NCBI GenBank assembly: GCA_024734495.1
Contig: JALMQS010000055.1
Span: 9,955,652 to 10,019,651 of the forward strand
Source of the DNA: Forficula auricularia
Lineage: Eukaryota > Arthropoda > Insecta > Dermaptera > Forficulidae
Length of the DNA stretch: 64,000 nucleotides
Direction of reading: 5' to 3'
The position numbers and the translations under genes were made by a program. Position 1 is the first letter of the stretch, and every line of letters starts with the position of its first letter. Shown one piece after another: positions 21,289-32,002 of the stretch. The notes beneath the pieces are model-generated. The model had not been told where the DNA came from, made no database searches, and worked only from the letters and a program-made list of their open reading frames with translations.

Positions 21289-21722
21289 AATGAATTGGCT
21301 AAGGGGCCAGTTATAGAAAAAATTGAAATAAAAGTTATCTCTTATTTAATACTTTATTTAAATCAGACGTAATCGATATTTTACACGTTTCGAGTGCTAC
21401 ACCGCTGATCTTCATCAGTATACGTAAGCTGGAAAAGATCAGTGCATATTTTAAATTTTGTTTCAAACTTTTTATAATAAATTTTTAAAGGGTAGAATTG
21501 AGGTTTATATACTATCCACCCTTTAAAAATTTATTATAAAAAGTTTGAAACAAAAATTTAAAATATGCACTGATCTTTCCAGCTTACGTATACTGATGAA
21601 GAGCAGCGGTGTAGCGCTCGAACGTGTAAAATATCGATTACGTCTGCTTAAAATAAAGTATTAAATAAGAGATAACTTTTATTTCAACTTTTTCCCATAA
21701 CTGGCTTTTTAGCCAATTCATT
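21289..21722. mobile_element. Large foldback element, arms of about 200 bases
   Basis: Left arm 21289-21500 and right arm 21510-21722 are near-perfect complements around a short loop near 21505. The ends read AATGAATTGGCTAA. The right arm contains CTGATGA-A-GAGC...GCTC-GAAC (21593-21622), a hammerhead-like hairpin. The left arm has the same motif with a full CGAAACG but weakened pairing. Confidence 0.8.
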
Positions 21723-22290
21723 AAAAAAATAATAAATAAATAAAAATAAATATATTTTAATTATTTTTTTTTACCCAAAATAGAATCCTAGGAAAGTAAT
21801 GTAAGTATATACATGAATAAATAAATAAAAGAGGAAAATTAATATTATTATTATTTTATTTTTTCGATTAGAGGTCCTCACGCAGATCTCTTTCATCCCA
21901 CGCGTGGGATTATTAGAGATTTTGTTGTCAAATCTCTCGGGGAAGAGTGTAGGCGAAATACGTCATAACGTACGTAATAAGGTGCTCATAGGGGGATGAA
22001 TCAAGGCATGCAATACGATTTCTTATCAGTGATAGTTAGGGCTACGAGAGCACGAGATTTTATTTTTAATTTTATATTTTTTCACGTGATGCTAATGCAC
22101 CTGCCCTCAGATAGTCACGAACACCTGACCACACTCGAAATCTACGGAAAACAAAAATAAATAATGAATTAACAATTTTTTATTTATTTTGTCGAGAATA
22201 TACCTAATGTTTTGCAATGGATAATCAATAAATAATAAATTAAAAATAAACTGATGTAGCCATCCATATAACTTTACCATACACCTGCCA
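21723..22290. other. AT-rich stretch without a gene
   Basis: Bases 22245-22285 carry a worn copy of the 'gtagccatcca..tgactttaccataca' repeat seen at 31560, 47145, 52840 and 63655. Nothing else is recognised. Confidence 0.35.
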
Positions 22291-22292
22291 TA

Positions 22293-23599
22293 GAGGGTGA
22301 CCTTTATTTTTCGGAATTTTCGAATTTTTATGCTCTCAGAGGCTCATATGATTCGAAATAAATACATAAAAAAATCTCCCCCAAGTTTCAAAGCCTCTAT
22401 CTCAATTTTAACCATTGCTGAAAAGCGATCTAAGTTTCCCTTGTAAATAACATGGGTTTTGGCATTGAAAGATCAATTTTTTTATTCCGGCCAAAGTAAT
22501 GGTTCAAAAAATTTGAAACCCTGTCAATTTTATCCTTATAATAGTAGCTATCCTTAAGAATTTTTAGCTATTATAATTTTGGAATCTATAACTTACTAAC
22601 GCTAAGATATAGGGTCAATCCATTTCAAATCACCCATGCAATGTTGCTCAATATTTTTTATTTTATTAATTTTTTTATCATCAGTTCCCTATAGGTAGAG
22701 AGTCACAAAACACTATTTGAAAATTTTTTTGTAAACCATAGTTTTTTTGGCAGCCATTTTTAAAATGATTGTTTGGCATATTTTAATAAAAAACGTGGTT
22801 TGCGGAAAGTTGAATTGCCAAGCTATTTTTAAAGATAGCAGAATAATTCAAAAATCAGTGTATTCAGCATAAAATGAACTTCAGGTATACATTACTTTAA
22901 TCTTTCTATCATGCAAGAGAGTCAGCCAAACTCTTTCTGTAAAAACTCTCAAAAAATGTATCAATCGTTACTTTTTAAGACCATAAAGTTTTATGAGGGA
23001 GAAGAGACTCACTAATAATAAGTTATTTCTGTGTTGTATACTTATATAACTACCTGCAGTATAAGTTGTAGTCCTGAGAATTGACTCGTTATTTTTCTAG
23101 AGCTTTTCAAAAATGGCCGAAAACCTTTTAATGTCAATTTTCTCAGGTCAATATCTGAAAAGGGACTGAATGAAATAAAGTGAACATTTTACAGAATGTT
23201 CTTTATACAAATAGGAATATCTCACAAAAAAATTATGAGCAACAAATTTTATTTATATTGGGTGATTTGAAATGGATTGACCTTATAGCAGTATTTTATC
23301 TAGCTGTAACTCCAGAATTAAAATAGCCAAAAATATGTAAAAATACTGAAGGATAGCTACTTATAATGAGGATAAAGTTTACAGAGTTTCAAATTTTTGA
23401 ACCATTACTTTGGCCGGAATAAAAAAATGAATCTTTCAATGCCAAAACCCTAACTATGTTAGATGGGAACTTACGATAGCAGTTCGGGAAAATTTAGAAA
23501 TGAGATAGAGACTTGGGGGATATTTTTTATTCATTTGTAACCATATGATGAGTCTCTGGGAGCGTTGAAGTTCGAAAATACCCAAAATAATGGCCACCC
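22293..23599. mobile_element. TA-flanked MITE with arms of about 310 bases
   Basis: The outer arms are 22293-22605 and 23290-23599, inverted, with ends GAGGGTGACCTTTATTTTTC and GGGTGGCCATTATTTTGGG. Shared inner phrases include 'ttattccggccaaagtaatggttc'. TA flanks both sides. The centre is occupied by another element. Two half copies of this family flank another cluster at 24400-26215. Confidence 0.75.
22613..23284. mobile_element. MITE nested in the centre of the preceding MITE
   Basis: Inverted ends GGGTCAATCCATTTCAAATC and its near complement at 23260-23284, with TATA on both outer sides. The interior is unrelated to the arms of the outer element. Confidence 0.7.
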
Positions 23600-23601
23600 T
23601 A

Positions 23602-24399
23602 ACCTGTCCACTCTCTTATTTTTAAATATTTAATCAAATAATTAATAATCATTTAGGAAAAAAAACAACTCTTAATTTTGGGCCCATTTGCAATTATTAA
23701 ATATGAATAGGACTCATTAGAGTAAACATCTTTCTAGTATTTTTGTTTTAAAATTTAATCATTTTAATTATTTTTGACCACCCCTCCCTCTCAACAATCT
23801 CACAAATTGGTTCATTCCCGCCTGTACAATGAAAAATCACAAAGAATTTGATATATCTCAAGTAATTTGGTAGATTTAAGATCGAGTATGATTTGCACTT
23901 GACTGACTTATTATATCTAATAATTCATGGATATTTCATCATTTATACTATAAATAGAATAATCCAATTTCCTAGATTCTAATTTAAAAAAAAATAACTT
24001 TTTACAAATGGATTCAGAACAATGAATGGAAAATGTCGCAACACTCAACTCAACAAGTAGGCAATAGGAAAAGAAATAGTAGGAAAAAAATTAAGAGAAA
24101 TCCTGGGATTCTTAAGTAATTCTCACGTTACATAATTTGTCTAATTCTTGGATCATTTTACAGTTGAGTTAAAAACTTAGATAAAAAAATAAATAAATAA
24201 ATAAAGTGCAATAGAAATGCAACAAGTAGCATTGAATACATTGGAATTCTATTCGATTTCTGATGAATTAATTACAAACTGTCAAAATTAAACTATTTCT
24301 TATATTTATTAATTATTAAGTAAATACTTAAAAAAATAATAACTTATACATATACTAAAAACACAGTATTTGAGTAAACATAATCCAGATTTGACCTAA
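23602..24399. other. AT-rich stretch without a gene
   Basis: No transposon end or coding exon recognised. Confidence 0.35.
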
Positions 24400-24780
24400 A
24401 TTTTCGAATCTCAAAGGGCATATGGTTCGAAATAATTAAAAAAAAAATATCTCCCAAGTTTCAAGTCTTTATCTCAATTTTAACCTGTGCTCCACAGCAA
24501 TGTAATTTTACCTTAGATGGTCTAAATACCATGGGGTTTTTGGCATTGAACGAACAATTTTTTATTCCGGCCAAAAGCAATATTTCAAAAAATTTGAAAC
24601 TCCGTAGACTTTATCCTTACAATAGTAGTTATCTTTCAAAATTTTTAAAAGATTTTTATCTATTATAATTTTTGAGTTAGAGCTAGATAAACTAATGTTA
24701 GTGTTTGTTAAGTTATAGACACCAAAATTATAATAGCTAAAAATTGAAAAGTTGTTGTTTTGCCGAGATTAGCAGAGTTG
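24400..24780. mobile_element. Left half of a MITE (family of 22293)
   Basis: Shares 'ttttttattccggccaaa', 'atttgaaactccgt' and 'atccttacaatagtag' with the left arm at 22330-22560. The matching right half is at 25975-26215. The insertions between (24785-25970) split the element. Confidence 0.7.
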
Positions 24781-24794
24781 TTGAATCAAAAATT

Positions 24795-25175
24795 AATTTT
24801 TAACAAAAAAAAATAAAAACCGACTTCAAAAAATTAAATGCAACAAATAAAATACACTAAAAGGTATAAAATAATTATTATCTTATTTAGTTACAACTAA
24901 ACGACGAAATATTAACATGAAATTACTTTTAGAAGTCGGTACCAAACAAACTATACCTATAAGCGAGCGTACCCGCCAAACGTACTAAGTAAGATCCGTC
25001 GAGTGCAATTCATAAAAGGTATATGTTTGGCACCGACTTCAAAAAGTAATTTCATGTTAATATTTCGTCGTTTAGTTGTAACTAAATAAGATGATAATTA
25101 TTTTATACCTTTTAGTGTATTTTATTTGTTGCATTTAATTTTTTGAAGTCGGTTTTTATTTTTTTGTTAAAAATT
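24795..25175. mobile_element. GAAGTCGG family, foldback form
   Basis: Left arm (24795-24940) and right arm (25030-25175) are long, almost perfect complements. They run from AAAACCGACTTCAAAAAA to GAAGTCGGTACC at the loop side. The loop includes 'gtacgccaaacgtactaagtaagatccgtcgag'-like sequence, also found at 55150-55190 in the other direction. Confidence 0.8.
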
Positions 25176-25516
25176 AATTTTATTTTTCTCTTTTTAGTGA
25201 TGTTATTAATAGTGATCATATCATCAGAACTTGACCAAATTAATATGACACCATCCCTAAGACACCCCCTTTCGGATAAAAAAAGAACCATCGAAATCGG
25301 TTCATAAACAAAGATGTTAGGTCTAAACAAACCTAATAAAAAAGGTCTAATACCTATGAAAAAAAACGAAAAAAATGGGACCATTTGGAAGCTAGACTGG
25401 ACCCAATGCAAAAAAAATTTTCAAAATCGCTTGACAATTGGCTGAGATATGAGGTAACATAGGCACAAAAAAAAATTCAGTCGAATAGAGAACCTCCTCC
25501 TTTTTTGAAGTCGGAT
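25176..25516 (+). mobile_element. GAAGTCGG family, internally deleted linear form
   Basis: It joins directly to the foldback form and shares its right arm as its own start (TTTTTTGAAGTCGGTTTTTA at about 25140-25160). It contains 'ctttttagtgatgttattaatagtgat', then 'cttgaccaaattaatatgac' and 'gaacctcctcc', ending TTTTTTGAAGTCGGATTAAC at 25502-25521. Confidence 0.75.
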
Positions 25517-25522
25517 TAACAA

Positions 25523-25968
25523 AGAGAAACAAAGAGGTTGTCCTCTGCTTGATGCAAATAAACATACACACATATATATCGAAATGATATATCTGTATAT
25601 ATATATATATTATTTATTTGTTTGATATTATTTTTAGATTAGAAAATATTTCCTAATTAAATTTTAATTAGAAAATATTTTCAATCTGTGCCTATATGTG
25701 TTTGCTAAGAATGAATATTTATAAAATGACAAATATGCAAAGAAATTAATTTGTTTGAGCCTCTGAGGAAGTCAACAAAGTTGACGAAACGTTGGCATAA
25801 AATAAAAAATACTTTCATAAGCTATTGTCCTTATTTCCCTACAACAACTTATTAATTTAATCGATGGACATAAATAATCAAAATAAATATATATGCAGAT
25901 ATATAATTTCGATATATATGTGCTTATGTTTAGTTGCATCAAGCAGAGGACAACCTCTTTGTTTCTCT
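25523..25968. mobile_element. Foldback element ending AGAGAAACAAAGAGG
   Basis: Arms of about 65 bases (25523-25588 and 25905-25968) include 'gttgtcctctgcttgatgca'. The interior holds CTGAGGA-A-GTCAAC-AAA-GTTGAC-GAAACG at 25763-25791, the best hammerhead-like hairpin in the window. Remnants of the arm lie at 13445, 32150 and 35650. Confidence 0.75.
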
Positions 25969-26215
25969 GTGTGTATAGCTAAAAATCTTTAAAAATTCTG
26001 AAGTATAGTTACTATTATAAGAATAAAATTGACTGAGTGTCAAATTTTTGAACCATTACTTTGGCCTGAATAAAATATTGATCGTTCAATGACAAAAACC
26101 TCATTTTCTATTTACATAAATGTGAAATTTGCATAGCTGTTCGGCAAAAGTTAAAATTGAGATAGAGACTTGAAACTTGGGGCATAATTTTTATACATTC
26201 AAAAATTTCAATTGA
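25969..26215. mobile_element. Right half of the split MITE (family of 22293)
   Basis: Inverted counterpart of 24400-24780: 'gaaccattactttggcctgaa', 'gatagagacttgaaacttgggg'. Confidence 0.65.
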
Positions 26216-26290
26216 TAAAGAGAGCATTTCTCCTGAAATTTCTCCAAAAATAAACGTTCCGAGATTATTTTATAAAATGATGCATATATA

Positions 26291-27609
26291 TTAAAGTGGG
26301 TCAAAAAATACATTATTTTTTTTACAAGTGACACGGAAAAATGGGTTGCTAGACACCTTAAAAAAATTATTTCCAAATATGAGCTCTTAATTTTAATAGG
26401 AAGATCCTCCGCATCGCAGTTTCTTATTTTTTCTCAGTCCAATAGAAAAAATTCATACCTCATCATTAATTAAATGTAGAGAAAAATGTTTTAAAGAATT
26501 TCGTAGGAAATTTAATGCTCTACAAAAAAGGTATCTTATATTTTTTCCGTAAACCTTACCATTTGAAAGATATTCAAGATTTAAGTTTGATTATTTTAAG
26601 ACAAATTTCATTTTTGTTTATGAATTTTATAACTCGATAATAAATGGCTATTATAAAATTCGCAATACAAATTTTTATAGAAAATTAACTGCTCTATAAA
26701 AAGGGTGTCATATGTTATGGCGATTAAATTAAGCGTTCAAAAGATATTCATCATCAAACTTTCATGTGTAAAGATTTTAAGAGTTTTTGATTAGATATTC
26801 GAAAAATTTCAATTTAATTTATGAATTTCATATAAATTTCATTTTTTTGTCATTAATTTAAGTATTATTTGAGTTTTATTTTCAAAATTTTTGAAATTTT
26901 TTTTCAATTCTAAACATTTTATTTTTAATCATTAGAAATCACGAGCATGTTGTTTTTTTTCGATAACGTCTTCAAAACGTCTTTAAGAATTTTTCCACTA
27001 TAGCTGGATATTGTCCTAGAGAAAATTTCTTCTCTGAGAATTTTAAATTTGTAAACGTTCTCAAAACTTATAAATTAAATTGGAATTTTTCGAATATCTA
27101 ATCAAAAAACTCTTAAAATCTTTACACATGAAAGTATGATGATGAATATCTTTTGAACGCTTAATTTAATCGCCAAAACATAAGATACCTTTTTTATAGA
27201 GCAGCTAATTTCCTACAAAAATTTGTATTGTGAATTTTATATCAGCCATTTATTGTCGAGTTATAAAATTCATAAACAAAAAATGAAATTTGTCTTAAAA
27301 TAATCAAACTTAAATCTTCAATATCTTTTCAAATGGTGAGGTTTACGAAAAAATATAATATACCTTTTTTGTAGAGCATTAAATTTCCTACGAAATTCTT
27401 TAAAACATTTTTCTGTACAATCAATTAATGATGAGGTATGAATTTTTTTCTATTGGACTGAGAAAAAAATAAAAAAACTGAGATGCGGAGGATCTTTTTA
27501 TTAAAATTAAGAGCTCATATTTAGAAAGAATATTTTTAAGGTGTCTAGCAAACCATTTTTCCGTGTCACTTGTAAAAAAAAAATAATGGATTTTTTTGAC
27601 CCACCCTAA
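26291..27609. mobile_element. Large foldback MITE, arms of about 560 bases
   Basis: The left end TTAAAGTGGGTCAAAAAATA and the right end, read inward, TTAGGGTGGGTCAAAAAAAT are inverted, with TA-rich flanks. Matching phrases continue inward for over 500 bases: 'gacacggaaaaatggg', 'gatcctccgcatc', 'aaatttcctacgaaattctttaaaac', 'gcgttcaaaagatattcatcatc'. No transposase is present. Confidence 0.8.
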
Positions 27610-27621
27610 TATATATATATA

Positions 27622-27720
27622 CGAGCTTTTCGTGCCTGCCTTCGGCACGCCCTCGAAGCTCGGCCCTCCGGGCTGGTGCCCTGGTGGGCGGCGTCTCTGT
27701 CCAAAAATTTTATTCCTCTT
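27622..27720 (-). mobile_element. 3' end of a second Helitron subfamily (CTCG end)
   Basis: On the minus strand a hairpin GGCGTGCCGAAGGCAGGCAC is followed by GAAAAGCTCG at 27622 and T. The same end occurs at 30793. The other end was not found, so the total length is unknown. The GC-rich block 'ccctggtgggcggcgtct' is shared with 30855-30875. Confidence 0.55.
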
Positions 27721-28415
27721 AAAAAACCACACTCCAAATGTATACCTGTAAACTCCCGAAAATACATAGTCTCTTAAAAGTTTCGACTCATTTTCGTCCT
27801 GACACAGCTACAGAAATGAGGCTCTAGATATGAATCTGGAAGTATTTTTTTCCCTATAATCTACAGCATTGTGATATTTTTTGTGTGGAAATAGATTTAT
27901 TTAAATAAGTGGTACCGTGTAAGGAGGAGAATAATATTATATCATTTTTTTAAAATTTGGGATTGATAATCGATATAAGGCTCCAAATATTGGTGTTGTT
28001 TGTATGGCAGGCTGCTTCATCCAGGATTGCAATGAGAAACTCATATGGGCATGCGTGTCTTAAGTCGTTTAATTTTGTAAAAATCAAAAAATAAGAATAA
28101 CAAAATTTAGATTTTTAAAAAATTATAAAAAAGTGGCAAATTATTAAAAAATAAACAAATAATATATTAATCAAATAAGATGTGATTGATTTCTTTTTCT
28201 GTGCGCAAAGAAAAGCGAATTAAATATTTAATTTTTGAGTGGTGAAGGGGGGGGGTAATAATTATCAATATATTTAATGTTTCTTAATTTAAAATCAATT
28301 GGAGTCTTTCATTTCGAAATTTGAGTCCAAATTACGATTATATTTCAAATTTGCCGCAAATATACCGATGGCGCTCTCTCTCGGCAGCATTACGTCAGCG
28401 TTGCGGCAAATTAAT
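27721..28415. other. Stretch without a recognised gene
   Basis: This may be the interior of the Helitron fragment above. No coding or inverted-repeat structure is visible. A G run lies at 28246-28255. Confidence 0.3.
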
Positions 28416-28429
28416 CTAGACAAATATAT

Positions 28430-28480
28430 ATAGTATATATATATGTGTGTGTGTCTGTGTGTGTGTGTATATTAGCCCTT
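28430..28480 (+). repeat. TA/TG microsatellite
   Basis: Alternating TA then TG repeats; in the minus frame they give a Thr-His tail to the LINE frame and are not coding. Confidence 0.8.
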
Positions 28481-28489
28481 CCCAGGACA

Positions 28490-28739
28490 AAATCCTGGTG
28501 GCGCCACTGGGCCTCATCATCTGACCTCTTCTCTTTCTCAGACTCTCCCACAGAGTTCTTCTTTCTTCGATTCTTCCCAGAACTTCTTCATTTGTAATTC
28601 TATCCATCCATTTGATATTCATCACTCTTCTGTAGCACCACATTTCGAAGCTTCCAACATTTGTCTTCAATAGCATCTTCCTGTTTTCTAAGCTGATTGA
28701 GGATAAGCATAGCAGTTTTTGTTTTGAATTAAACCCCAT
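28490..28739 (-). pseudogene. LINE reverse-transcriptase C-terminal fragment (RTE/CR1-type)
   Basis: The minus frame contains FEMWCYRRVMNIKWMDRITN followed by EEVLGRI and two Arg-rich stretches. E.WCYRR.L.I.W.D...N..VL is the familiar signature near the end of many LINE ORF2 proteins, after the reverse-transcriptase domain. The usual following 'GH..R' motif is missing. The fragment has no catalytic region. Confidence 0.75.
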
Positions 28740-28814
28740 TTTGGCTTGGGCATTTTATTAAAATAAATAAATAAATAATTTACAAATGGAATTAAGTTTT
28801 TCAACTCTGAGATA

Positions 28815-29133
28815 GGGAGCCGTCCATAAATTATATCACAAGTATTTTAAGATTTTTAGAACCCCCTACCCCTGTGTCACATTTTGATTAAGCCCCCACT
28901 ATCACCTTTATACCTTATAATTTAATAAATGTTGAAATATTTTTTATAAATTAAACATAATTAAAGGGATTTAATATATTTTAAGTAATTTTTATTTGTA
29001 AAATTTTTTCATTTGACTTTTTTACAACACAATTTTTAAGATCTCCGCACCCCCCCCCCCACCTTTCATATTTTGTCCCAAATCTGAGAAGCTCCTCCCC
29101 CTTTACTGTGTGACTTAATTTATGAACGGCCCC
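28815..29133. mobile_element. TA-flanked MITE with GGG(A/G)CCGT ends
   Basis: The left end GGAGCCGTCCATAAATTATA and the right end, inward, GGGCCGTTCATAAATTAAGT are inverted and flanked by TA. This end type ('gggccgttcataaattacgtca') is widespread in insect genomes. A C run lies at about 29048-29061. Confidence 0.75.
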
Positions 29134-29863
29134 TACTAGAACCTCTCAAAATGTCAAGACCCAGGGAGGCGATTACAATACTTGAACACATTATATTTTT
29201 TACACAGGAATTATTTGACGGATTATAGTAGTGTTTCACAAACCTCTTTGTTTCACTATAAACCAAAACACTTTCCCTAAGCGTTATATTTTTTAAATAT
29301 AAAATTATGAAAGTACGATAAAAAAAAATTCCCTGTAATATCCCTCAGAAATGTTGATTAATTGTGGATATTTCGAGTAGAGGTTGTGCCAAGTGTTAAT
29401 GTGTTGTACCTGTTGCCACGTGCAAGTGCTTTGTTTTTGTTGCCATCAACAATTGTAAATTTCACTATGACCATCAACAACAATCCTCACAAGGAAATAA
29501 TAAATTTTCCTTTTCAAGGAAAATCCACTCTTGAAAGAAATCGAGCTTTCTATTCATGTCCAGGCGATATTTTTACCGCCCACTTAGCCCATACTCACAC
29601 ACTATACGTATATATATGTGTGTGCAAGTCGGTTGCATCTCGGGCTTAAGATCGAGAACCAGGACTCTTCTGGCTGGCTGAATGCAATTTGAAGCCAAAC
29701 TGACAAAACTCACCCCCACACACTTCATAGAAACGTTTCTACCCTTAATCTTCTTTTTATAGAGAGTAGTTTAACGAATATTCTAATCGAATAATATAGA
29801 ATCAATAATAAATAAATAAATAAATAAATAAATCTATATTTCTCGACCTGCTTAGAGAGCACA
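29134..29863. other. Mixed stretch, one open frame of unknown meaning
   Basis: A plus frame from about 29362 to 29645 has balanced composition (contains MTINNNPHKEIINFPFQG) but no recognised family, signal or splice context. It may be chance. A (TAAA)n run lies at 29811-29832. Confidence 0.3.
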
Positions 29864-29963
29864 NNNNNNNNNNNNNNNNNNNNNNNNNNNNNNNNNNNNN
29901 NNNNNNNNNNNNNNNNNNNNNNNNNNNNNNNNNNNNNNNNNNNNNNNNNNNNNNNNNNNNNNN
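29864..29963. other. Assembly gap (100 N)
   Basis: Exactly 100 undetermined bases, the conventional size for a gap of unknown length. Frames spanning it are meaningless. Confidence 0.99.
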
Positions 29964-30040
29964 TGTGTCTATTAGAATATATAGAAAGACACACAGGTAA
30001 AAATTAAATATCAAGCGAATCCCTTTTTTACTTTACCATA

Positions 30041-30780
30041 CAGGGAATGGTCAAGTATTCTAATCGTGAATTGAAAAAAAGTAATTTTTTTTTGAAATAT
30101 CTCAAAAACACTTGAAATTATTTTGATTAAAAAAAATTGAGCAGAAACCATGGTATTTCGCTCTACAAAAAAGCTTTAATAAGTGAACGTAGAAAAAATT
30201 ATATTTTTCGAGATAATAATTGCTTTGTCAAAATCTCTGTTAGTTATTCAGTTAGTCTGTGCGTTACCAAATTTTTGTGGACGAGCTAGCTCAAAAACTA
30301 GTGTGAATATCAAAACCAAATTTCACACGTCGTTTTGGCCCATTGAGATTAAGAGCTTATTTGATTTTGGTGCATATCGACCCAAAAATAAGGAGGGTGG
30401 AGGGGGTTAAAAATTAAAAATCTAGGCCTTTTGAGCAAACTCAACCAAATTTTGTATACCTCATCAGTGGACCCACAGAAGTCTAAAAATACAAAAACTA
30501 AAAGCTCAAAGCGGGGGGGGGGGGTGTAAGTTCAAAAAATTAAAATATAGGCCCTTGTACCAAACTCATACAAATTTTGTATACATAATCAGTTGGCCCA
30601 CAATAATCTAAAAATGCAAAAACTAACCGCCCAAAATGGCGGTGGGGTGTAAGTTCAAAAAATTAAAATATAGCCCCTTGTATCAAACTCATCCAAATGT
30701 TGTATACATAATCAGTAGGACCCCAATAGTCTAAAAATGCAAAAACTAACCCCCCCCCTACATGAATATAAATAATTTTA
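30041..30780 (+). mobile_element. Mariner-like MITE remnant with 116-base-type array
   Basis: It starts TA-CAGGGAATGGTCAAGTATTC. It continues with 'attttgattaaaaaaaattga', 'tctacaaaaaagctttaataagtga' and 'ttgtggacgagctagctc', all found in reverse at 47630-47975. From about 30400 come roughly three array units ('caaactcaaccaaattttgtatac'). The right terminus is not clear. No transposase is encoded. Confidence 0.6.
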
Positions 30781-30792
30781 TTATATATTAAA

Positions 30793-31540
30793 CGAGCTGC
30801 TCCGGCATGCCTTCGGCACGCCCTCTACAGCGCAGCCCTCCAGGCAGGCAGCCCCTGGCGGGCAGCGTCTCGGCATGATATTATTAACTCTGTAATATAT
30901 ATTTGTAATATTTTGGCCCCTCTTTCGCACCCACGCACTCATTTTGGCTATTGATTTTTACAGCATACATTTTATATAGTCTTAAAAACAAATATTACAA
31001 AATTTGATCTATATCGGAGAGAGTTTTAATTTTTGCCCACACTCATATTTTGGATAGTTGGGAGTCGAATTTCAAAAAATCCTGAAATTCCTTTTTAGAT
31101 ATTTGTATTTAGAATTTTATTAAGTAAAAATCAAGTAGATATCTTATCGTTCTTAATTGCAAATGCATAATTAGTGTAAACACATTGCAAAGATATTTTG
31201 CCCCTTTTGACCCTTTTAGGGGTCGAATTTCAAAAAATCCCGAAATTACTTTTTAGATATTTTAATTTAGTATTTTTATAAGTAAAAAGCAAGTAGATAT
31301 TTTATCGTCCTTAAGAGATATAGCATAATCAGTGAAAACACACTTTGCCCCCTTTGACCCCCTTAGGGGTCGAATTTCGAAAAATCCTTTCTTAGTGAGC
31401 CTCTATGTCGTAGATGTAATATCCTCTCCAAATTTCATGTTTATATGTCCAGTGGTTCTGGCTGTTTTGATGATGAGTGAGTGAGGGTGAGTGAGTGAGT
31501 GAGTGAGTGTATCGGGCAAAGAATTTGATATATATATAGA
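30793..31540 (-). mobile_element. Helitron, CTCG-ended subfamily
   Basis: The 5' end on the minus strand is TCTATATATATATCAAATTC at 31540 (A outside). It is followed by a (CACT)n-like run and 'ggttctggctgttttgat' reversed. The 3' end is hairpin GGCGTGCCGAAGGCATGCC then GGAGCAGCTCG at 30793, with T outside. The CTCG ending departs from the CTRR rule but is the same in the copy at 27622, so it is a subfamily feature. About 748 bases, no proteins. Confidence 0.7.
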
Positions 31541-31547
31541 TATAATT

Positions 31548-31615
31548 GAGGGGCCAGGGTTGTATGGTAAAGTCAAGTGGATGGCCACATCAGAACGTAT
31601 CAGTTTATTATTTCC
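31548..31615 (+). repeat. Short dispersed repeat 'ggccatccacttgactttac'
   Basis: Read in reverse it contains 'ggccatccacttgactttac'. Copies lie at 47125-47185, 52825-52885 and 63640-63680, next to the 116-base family in most cases. It is probably one end of the same mariner-like element. Confidence 0.6.
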
Positions 31616-31780
31616 AAAATGTGTTGATCTACTAAAAATAGAAAGTACTCGTATTTAATGATAACCTAAAAAGTAAAATTAACTTTGTAATTAAAAAAGA
31701 AGAAATTATAGTCTGATAAAAAATAATCTCTCTATAATTAATTGACCAACATTTTATGTAGATAAAAGTTTAATAATAAT

Positions 31781-31813
31781 TATAACTAATAAATAAATAA
31801 ATAAACAACAGTC
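31781..31813 (+). promoter_or_regulatory. Weak TATA-like and initiator-like pair
   Basis: TATAACTA at 31781 and ACAGTC at 31808-31813 are about 29 bases apart and 55 bases before the first ATG of the lipocalin-like gene. Both depart from consensus. Confidence 0.3.
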
Positions 31814-31864
31814 CAAGGGTTATCTCGAATCGATTTTAGTTTAAATTCAAATACCAGTGTTAAC

Positions 31865-32002
31865 ATGTCGTTGAAATTTGTCAATTTTTTAGTTTTAATT
31901 TTAGGACTTTCAGTTTTAGGTCATGATGACTCTGCTAATGTTATAGATTGCGGGGAATGCAAAATAGCCAGCAATTCTACATTCTACAAAGATGAATTAT
32001 CA
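31865..32002 (+). CDS. Lipocalin-like gene, exon 1
   Basis: 46 codons. MSLKFVNFLVLILGLSVLG is a strong signal peptide. The mature start holds a C-G-E-C pair (29-32 region) and N-S-T, a glycosylation site. The donor is TCA|GTAATA. The frame runs on into the intron as poly-Leu from an ATT repeat, which supports ending the exon here. Confidence 0.65.

Noticed and set aside
29725..30014. Frames across the N gap
   Set aside because: Contain 34 unknown residues from the gap.
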